This document shows positions 58,910 through 64,000 of a stretch of 64,000 nt of DNA, piece by piece. Both the position numbers and the translations under genes were made by a program. This DNA comes from an uncultured Anaerolineae bacterium. Lineage in GTDB: Bacteria > Chloroflexota > Anaerolineae > Promineifilales > Promineifilaceae. The notes beneath the pieces were generated by a model that ran no database searches, was not told the DNA's origin, and saw only the letters and a program-made list of their open reading frames with translations. Where the stretch lies: NCBI GenBank assembly GCA_905479495.1, contig CAJQMR010000002.1, forward strand, positions 461,311 to 525,310. Direction: 5' to 3'. Within the stretch, counting starts at the first letter, position 1. Every line of letters begins with the position of its first letter.

Positions 58910-60265
58910 TCACAATCGTAGCGCATTGGCGACGCGTTGCAAAGTGCGATTTTTGCCCAGGATGGCCATGATTTCGGCCAGGGGCGGTCCACCCGTTTGC
59001 CCGGTGAGTGCCGCACGGATGGGATGGAACACGGCTGGCGGGTTCCAGCCACTACTTTCTTTAAAAGTTTGGCGCAGTCCCTGTAAAATGCTCTGCGCCG
59101 TCACTTCATCCAGCAGCACCACGTGGGCCAATTCAGCCACCAGCCGGGCGAGCACAGGATGGGCAGATTCGCTGTGCAGTGCGCTTTGGGCATCGTCACT
59201 CAGTTCAAAGTTGTCGGCAAAGGCCCATTCAGCAGCATCAACGGCATCTTCCAATTTGCTGAGTTCATCGCGGAGTACGGCCGTTAATCGTACCAACCAT
59301 TCATTTTGCATCGGCAGCTCATCGTAGACATCTTCGAGGAACGGCCGTATCAATTCCGCCAAATTTTCATTGCTGTGCCGCTGCATGTATTGGCGATTCA
59401 CCCAGTTTAGCTTGTCCCAATCGAAGGTGGATGGACTGGGGGAAAGTCTTTCTAGACGGAACTGTTGGCGCACGGTCCATTTGTCCACAATTTCCTGGCC
59501 GTTGTCCGGCGTCCAGCCCAGCAGCAGCAGGTAGTTGAACAAGGCCGCAGGCAGGTAGCCCGCTTCCTGGAAGTCGGACATGAGGTAGCCACCTTCGGGG
59601 TCACGCTTTTTTAGCTTTTGGCCACGCCGGTTGAGGATGAGCGGCAGATGCACCCAGACTGGTTCGTCCCAGCCCATCGCTTTGTACAGCTGGATGTGGA
59701 TTGGCGAAGAAGAGATCCAATCTTCGCCGCGCACCACATGGCTGATGCCCATGTCGTGGTCATCCGTAACCGTGGCCAAATGGTAAAGCGGGGTGCCATT
59801 GCTGCGCACGATGACCGGGTCTTGGAGACGGCCGTTGTCAAAACGAATCCCCCCGCGAATGGCATCATGCAAAATGGTTTGGCCCGTTTGGGGCATGCGA
59901 AGGCGCAGTGGATTTCCGCTAGCATTGGCCGGCTGGTCGGGATTGTCGCCGTAGTAAGCGTGGCCTTCATCTACCAATTGTTCGATGACGCGTTGGTGAA
60001 ACGGCCGTCTTTGTGACTGCACATATGGCTCAAATTCGCCGCCCAGGTCTGGCCCTTCGTCCCAATCTAGCCCCAGCCAGGAGAGCGCCTCAAACATGAG
60101 CTGGGTGGCTTCTGGGGTGTTGCGTTCGGCGTCTGTGTCATCAAGGCGAATGATGAAATCGCCCTTGAGCGCACGGGACAAGGCCCAACAGAAAACGGCC
60201 GTGTGCACATTACCAACGTGCACCGGCCCGGTGGGGCTGGGGGCAAAACGAAGTCGGGCAACCAT
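58910..60265 (-). CDS. gltX: Glutamyl-tRNA synthetase
   Basis: 451 residues. HIGH motif in PSPTGPVHVGNVH, KMSKS-type loop as RRGQKLKKRDP, and the usual RLDDTDAERNTPEA. It is shorter than typical (470-490): the stretch between HAYYGDN and PLRLRMPQTG, where zinc Cys residues sit in many GluRSs, is reduced to about ten residues and holds no Cys, so no zinc is bound. KLKKR replaces KLSKR. The enzyme is probably active but of a divergent kind. Its ATG overlaps the stop of the PIN/TRAM gene (TAATG), so the two are coupled. Confidence 0.9.
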   Translation of the reverse strand: MVARLRFAPSPTGPVHVGNVHTAVFCWALSRALKGDFIIRLDDTDAERNTPEATQLMFEALSWLGLDWDEGPDLGGEFEPYVQSQRRPFHQRVIEQLVDEGHAYYGDNPDQPANASGNPLRLRMPQTGQTILHDAIRGGIRFDNGRLQDPVIVRSNGTPLYHLATVTDDHDMGISHVVRGEDWISSSPIHIQLYKAMGWDEPVWVHLPLILNRRGQKLKKRDPEGGYLMSDFQEAGYLPAALFNYLLLLGWTPDNGQEIVDKWTVRQQFRLERLSPSPSTFDWDKLNWVNRQYMQRHSNENLAELIRPFLEDVYDELPMQNEWLVRLTAVLRDELSKLEDAVDAAEWAFADNFELSDDAQSALHSESAHPVLARLVAELAHVVLLDEVTAQSILQGLRQTFKESSGWNPPAVFHPIRAALTGQTGGPPLAEIMAILGKNRTLQRVANALRL

Positions 60266-61314
60266 TATGGTTTGGCAAAAATCATGCGGCCTGCCGAGGT
60301 TTGCAGCACTTTGGTAACGGTGACGTTGAGTGTTTTGTTGATGAGATTACGGCCGTCTTCCACCACCACCATCGTGCCATCCTGCAAAAAGCCTACGCCC
60401 TGGTCTGATTCGCGACCTTCCTGAATGATCTTGACCTTAAGTTCTTCACCTGGCAGGGAAGTGATCTTCACAGCATTGGCCAGATCGTTGATATTGAGCA
60501 CGGTGACGCCTTGCAGTTCGGCGACGCGATTGAGGTTGTAATCGTTGGTCATGATGGGGCAGTGCAGGTGGCGGCCCAGGGCCACCAGCTTGCTGTCTGC
60601 GTCGCGTACTTCGCTCACGTCCATGTCGGTGATTTGGGTGAGCACAGGGGAGTCGTTTTGCAGCTGGGTGAGCACTTCCAATCCCAAGCGGCCTCGTCCC
60701 CGGCGCAGGGGATCGGCGCTGTCGGCGATATGTTGCAGCTCAAACAAGATGAAGTTGGGGATGAGCAGCGTGGCGCGAATGAACCCGGTTTTGCTGATGT
60801 CGGCGATACGGCCGTCGATAATCACACTGGTATCCAGCAAAATATACTGCTCGCTATCACCGTTGCCGGTTCGCTCTGCACTGGCCGATGGCGACATGCG
60901 GAGGCCGCTAAAAAATGATTGAAGATCGTTCTGACGAGACACCAAAATCACCACGCTGAGGTAGCAAAGCACGGCCGCAGCCACCAGGGGCAAAATCTGG
61001 CGGAAGGGCGGCCCCAACAAGGCCAACGGGAGGGAGAGCAGCGCGGCGGCTACCAGCCCAATAAACAACCCCAGGACGATGGCGATGAGCCGTTCGGCGG
61101 GCATTTTGGCTAGCCGACGGCTAACGTGGCGTAACGGCCGTATCGTAATGTATGGCGTCAAGATAAGACCAATCAAGACCCCCAGCAGAGCAAAAACGAT
61201 CACGTACCCTTCTGGTGTAACGCCCAAAAATCGGGCTGTCCAATTTCCAAGAAAACCACCACCCACACTACCAGCAATGGCCCCAATAATACGAAAAATG
61301 AATTCAGTGCTCAT
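60265..61314 (-). CDS. PIN/TRAM domain membrane protein (YacL-like)
   Basis: 349 residues from the ATG at 61314 with AAGGA upstream. Four amino-terminal helices (about residues 5-25, 37-58, 75-97, 105-125) are followed by a PIN nuclease-like domain (YILLDTSVIIDGRIADI, IPNFILFELQHIADS, VRDADSKLVALG, IMTNDYNLNRVAE) and a carboxyl TRAM domain. Acidic residues in DTSVIIDGR, in FELQ and in MTNDYN are the expected metal ligands. The role is likely RNA handling at the membrane. TAATG overlap with gltX is common for this family. Confidence 0.93.
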   Translation of the reverse strand: MSTEFIFRIIGAIAGSVGGGFLGNWTARFLGVTPEGYVIVFALLGVLIGLILTPYITIRPLRHVSRRLAKMPAERLIAIVLGLFIGLVAAALLSLPLALLGPPFRQILPLVAAAVLCYLSVVILVSRQNDLQSFFSGLRMSPSASAERTGNGDSEQYILLDTSVIIDGRIADISKTGFIRATLLIPNFILFELQHIADSADPLRRGRGRLGLEVLTQLQNDSPVLTQITDMDVSEVRDADSKLVALGRHLHCPIMTNDYNLNRVAELQGVTVLNINDLANAVKITSLPGEELKVKIIQEGRESDQGVGFLQDGTMVVVEDGRNLINKTLNVTVTKVLQTSAGRMIFAKP

Positions 61315-62157
61315 AAAAAATAATTCCTTCGCTATGCCGCAGTTTCGTGGTTGGGGCAAACGAATTTTGCCCCCGTGGCTCAAGCTCGGTTAAGAAATAA
61401 AAAAGATGAATGCACCTGATTAATAATTGGAACATTCACCTTACGGAAATTTGTTTGATGCTTATCCGGCAAACGCTTCTAGATGAAACTAATAATTGTT
61501 GCCCGGAAGAATTATTTAACTGTGGCCTATAAAAAGGATCTGCAAAAACTTTGATTGTCAAAAATAGCTAATCGATTGAAGGTGAGTAGCTTTCTGCTTT
61601 TGCCTAAAGTGAGGACCATCATCAATGGTGGGTTAGGTAAAACTATAAATGGATTTTCATAGCTTTGGTCGTTTTGATGATTAATCGAGAGATGATTCCT
61701 TAAATGATAGCCCACAATATGTCTGGCATGTAGGATGTATCGGTGCGCAAGAGACAAAAGTCGCGATGAAAATCATTATCTTAGACACATCATATAAATT
61801 GGAACAACATTGAGAATGAAAAAATGTGCCCAGATGTCGAATAAATCGATACGTTTTTGCTGTTTTTAAGCCTGGCAAAGATCAAATAAATTTGGAATAC
61901 AGTTGCCGATCAATATCATCTTTACCACTTGCATCAACAAAAATAATAAGGGAATAAAACCGTAATATTTTCACGATTGATGGTATCACAGGCTATATGA
62001 AGCGGCAATATGAACCGGCTCGTTTTTCTCCTTATTAAACTGGCTATTATCAAGCAAAACACCAAAATACTGTTATAGCTTGAAATTAACGTGGCGATTG
62101 ATGGCAGATCGCCACTTAGAACCAATTTGCCAGAGGTCGTAATTCAGCGAACAGATA
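61315..62157. other. Gene-free, AT-rich stretch
   Basis: 843 bases without a convincing gene. The open frames present are short, lack ribosome sites and look like no protein I know. G+C is lower than elsewhere, and the ACGGCCGT palindrome, common in the rest of the window, is missing from 61144 to about 62246. I see no hairpin with a T-run and no tRNA. It may be old foreign DNA or a decayed gene beyond recognition. Confidence 0.5.
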
Positions 62158-62931
62158 TTAACGACGCAGCCGTGGGGATGTTCTTCCCGGCGCTCGCATT
62201 TCTGTGCGTCTTGGTGATTGTCGTGGGCGGGTGGGCGTTTGGCTGTTGGTACGGCCGTTTCCCTGCGCTGAGTCCGCTCGCATGGGGGCTGTGGTAGGCT
62301 GGAACGGCCGTCCCCCAGCAGGCTTGCGTCGAATGGGTTGGTTAGAGGCTGCCTGTTTTGTCGCCAAATGGGTGCGCTTGACGGTGCGTTGTAACAAAGA
62401 GCCCGCGAACATGTACTCACCCGCCACCGAGATAGCCCCAATAAACAGGATGCGTGTCAGCCAGACCAGCGTGGCCACAAAAAAGGGTACCCAGCGCAGC
62501 AACTGCTCCCGGCTCAGTACCTCGTTGCCAAAATCATGCGTTAGCAAGGTGAGGGAGATGGCCCACCATGTCATGATAGCGTTCATTGTTGCGCCCAGTA
62601 GCCAGGCACCCATTAGATACCAAACGGCCGTTGGTTCATTTTTGCCCCGTTCCGGCGTGAATAAGCGAGCCAGCCCAGCAAAATCGATGGCGCAAAAAGC
62701 AATGGCCAAAATCGTGGCCCAACCAATCCCGGCAAAACGAACATCTCCTAATAAATTACTCAACGCGTAGCGTGTTGTATCAAAGTTAAACAATTCAAAA
62801 GCAAGCAGTGCCACCACAAGAATGACGCCCATAATGCTTTTTTGCGGTAAATTCAGGCCCAGCAGCGCGTTGTTGCTGGACTTCTGCGGGCGTGGCTGGC
62901 CACTGCCGTGTTGTGCGCCCTGCGTTTCCAT
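62158..62931 (-). CDS. Four-helix membrane protein with basic tail
   Basis: 257 residues. Hydrophobic segments lie at about residues 34-50, 68-88, 104-125 and 146-170. A 75-residue tail rich in Arg, Pro, Thr and Gln follows (for example RPRQSPRRTEMRAPGR), probably cytoplasmic, which could bind nucleic acid or membrane lipid. No family is recognised. The start at 62931 (METQGAQ) is plausible, with AGGAGAATAGCC upstream. Confidence 0.7.
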   Translation of the reverse strand: METQGAQHGSGQPRPQKSSNNALLGLNLPQKSIMGVILVVALLAFELFNFDTTRYALSNLLGDVRFAGIGWATILAIAFCAIDFAGLARLFTPERGKNEPTAVWYLMGAWLLGATMNAIMTWWAISLTLLTHDFGNEVLSREQLLRWVPFFVATLVWLTRILFIGAISVAGEYMFAGSLLQRTVKRTHLATKQAASNQPIRRKPAGGRPFQPTTAPMRADSAQGNGRTNSQTPTRPRQSPRRTEMRAPGRTSPRLRR

Positions 62932-63313
62932 GGCTATTCTCCTGCATCCTTTCTGCTGTTAACGAAACAGAAAATCCCGAACCACTGGTTCGCTTGTTAT
63001 TGCCTCTGTTCTCTTTCTCATTTGATTTGGTGCCCCCCATCTTGTTGAGTTGTTTAGCAAAGAGGAGGGTGGGGCTAGCAAGGGTCGCACTTGCCAGCCC
63101 CACTATTTGGGGGGAAGAGGGTATGTGTTGAGAAGAGGGAAGAGGGTTCCGTATGTCTGCCAAGGATATTAGCACGTATGTTCTAATTTGTCAAATGGAA
63201 TTTAGAACAAATTTGGGAACGCCGTATCCTTCAGAGCCACGTATTTTTAGCCATTCGCTACCAGTTCAAAATTATGCCATAATGCTTCAAAATTCATTTA
63301 CTGGAGGAATAAA
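62932..63313. other. Intergenic region with hairpin
   Basis: Divergent spacer of 382 bases. Arms GTGGGGCTAGCAAG and CTTGCCAGCCCCAC (63068-63081 and 63089-63102) make a strong hairpin with one mismatch; no T-run follows, so it is probably a repeat rather than a terminator. A TTCTAA...TTAGAA dyad lies near 63181-63216. No gene seen. Confidence 0.5.
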
Positions 63314-63820
63314 ATGGATACAAGAGCAGCAATCGTCTCTCAATATTTAGCCACATTGGAAATGATGAAGCAAGTTGTCACCAAATGCCCTGACGACGTT
63401 TGGCGCAATGCCAGACCCTCCAATCAGTTCTGGCATATCGCCTACCATGCCCTCTTTTACACTCACCTTTATCTACAACCACAAGGAGCAGACTTTGTTC
63501 CGTGGTCTAAACATCGTCCCAACCTCAACGCTTTTGGTCCACCACCTTGGGCACCCGAGGAAGAGGTTGAACCGGGGGAGCCTTTTACTCAGGCGGAGCT
63601 GCTTGACTACCTGACTTTGTGTCAACAGGAAGCCTCTAACCAAACCCAAACCCTCCAACTGGATGCCCCGTCTGGCTTTGACTGGATCCCACTCAATAAG
63701 CTGGAATTGCAATTTTATAACATCCGCCACCTGCAACATCACATCGGCGAACTAAGCCAGCGTCTGTGGGCTGAAGCAGGCATCGAGATTAATTGGGTAG
63801 GCCGATCTCCTGAAGATTGA
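63314..63820 (+). CDS. DinB-fold family protein
   Basis: 168 residues with a strong GGAGGAATAAA ribosome site. A four-helix DinB/YfiT-like bundle is indicated by FWHIAYHALFYTHLYL and YNIRHLQHHIGELSQRL, whose His residues are the usual metal ligands. The family includes thiol-dependent S-transferases for bacillithiol or mycothiol and metal-binding proteins of unknown role. No regulatory or thiol gene lies next to it. The gene contains no ACGGCCGT palindrome, although its short length makes this weak evidence for transfer. Confidence 0.87.
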   Translation: MDTRAAIVSQYLATLEMMKQVVTKCPDDVWRNARPSNQFWHIAYHALFYTHLYLQPQGADFVPWSKHRPNLNAFGPPPWAPEEEVEPGEPFTQAELLDYLTLCQQEASNQTQTLQLDAPSGFDWIPLNKLELQFYNIRHLQHHIGELSQRLWAEAGIEINWVGRSPED

Positions 63821-63863
63821 GGTTAATTTCCTAAACCTAATAAAACATAGTCCTCATTAAACC

Positions 63864-63939
63864 TTGTTGACGTATTACAACAATTGGTACTTGACATAGT
63901 CCTAGTTTTGTTGTATTATTGCAACATATAGAATTGTTG
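63864..63939 (+). promoter_or_regulatory. Promoter with two TTGTTG-N8-CAACA dyads
   Basis: TTGACA (63891-63896), a 17-base spacer and TATTAT (63914-63919) form a near-ideal promoter reading out of the window. TTGTTG-N8-CAACAA (63864-63883) lies upstream of the -35, and TTGTTG-N8-CAACAT (63908-63927) covers the -10; they begin 44 bp apart. A further half-site is at 63934-63939. Confidence 0.75.
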
Positions 63940-63988
63940 TAGTATCCCGCACTTGTGAGGATGCTTCTTCAGTAACCCATGAGAAGCA

Positions 63989-64000
63989 ATGAGTAAAGAC
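63989..64000 (+). CDS. Start of a gene running out of the window
   Basis: ATG AGT AAA GAC lies about 65 bases after the promoter at 63891-63919. Only four codons are visible, so no product can be named. The upstream AGAAG is a weak ribosome site. Confidence 0.3.

Noticed and set aside
61527..62125. Short minus-strand frames in the gene-free stretch
   Set aside because: Under 80 codons, no ribosome sites, and composition unlike coding sequence of the window.
63181..63216. TTCTAA...TTAGAA dyad as an SOS (LexA) operator for the DinB-fold gene
   Set aside because: It does not match the known LexA box forms, and DinB-fold proteins of this type are not always damage-induced.

Overview
The window is bacterial, densely coded, and most like a member of the Chloroflexota (Anaerolineae/Ardenticatenia-type). 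This is an inference from gene content: several secreted proteins ending in a Y-L-P-(L/M)-V tail, an AfsR-type BTAD/NB-ARC/TPR regulator, DUF3052, a MoxR/DUF58/ABC cluster, and above all a hyper-abundant palindrome ACGGCCGT (often AACGGCCGTT) in genes and spacers alike. I saw no rRNA, tRNA, CRISPR array, transposase or phage gene.

Layout. 1-8.6 kb: partial M20 amidohydrolase, anchored alpha/beta hydrolase, a 34-residue membrane peptide, a YtcJ-like amidohydrolase, a DUF2723 membrane protein overlapping a GT4 glycosyltransferase, and a small P-loop protein. 8.7-16 kb: SpoIIE-type phosphatase, cupredoxin, DUF6220 protein, then an AfsR-like regulator with two divergent targets that share matching operators, followed by DUF3052 and an unknown protein. 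16-25.3 kb: GAF/PAS adenylate cyclase, a lipoprotein thioredoxin with in-frame UGA (candidate selenoprotein), a Rieske protein, and a secretome block (amine-oxidase-like/PKD protein, two PQQ-type sugar dehydrogenases, an esterase). 25.5-30.4 kb: rmlB, a calcineurin-like phosphoesterase, nudC, a Thr/Pro-rich anchored protein. 30.4-45 kb: a long minus-strand array of vWA/BatA protein, rpsA, CarD, DUF58, MoxR, an inserted four-helix-bundle gene, a coiled-coil/Gly-Gln-rich protein, two ABC-2 permeases, an ABC ATPase and a GATase-like membrane protein. 45-53.5 kb: DUF503, DUF4230, a short flavoprotein, SDR/TetR pair, translin, DUF2877, YbaK, GT2 and aldo-keto reductase. 53.7-56.5 kb: ZIP transporter plus multicopper oxidase under a promoter with a DtxR/MntR-like palindrome. 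56.5-61.3 kb: rlmB, cysS, gltX and a PIN/TRAM protein. 61.3-64 kb: a gene-free stretch, a membrane protein, a DinB-fold protein and a promoter with paired dyads leading out of the window.

Two genome-wide signatures dominate. The first is the iterated palindrome ACGGCCGT. The second is about ten families of short-unit repeats (for example GGAGATT units), each built of tandem units followed by inverted copies. They lie in spacers and are sometimes translated in frame inside proteins. The strongest single new observation is the UGA plus bSECIS-like hairpin at 18541-18582. The next is the pair of 11-bp-phased direct repeats beside the AfsR-like regulator.
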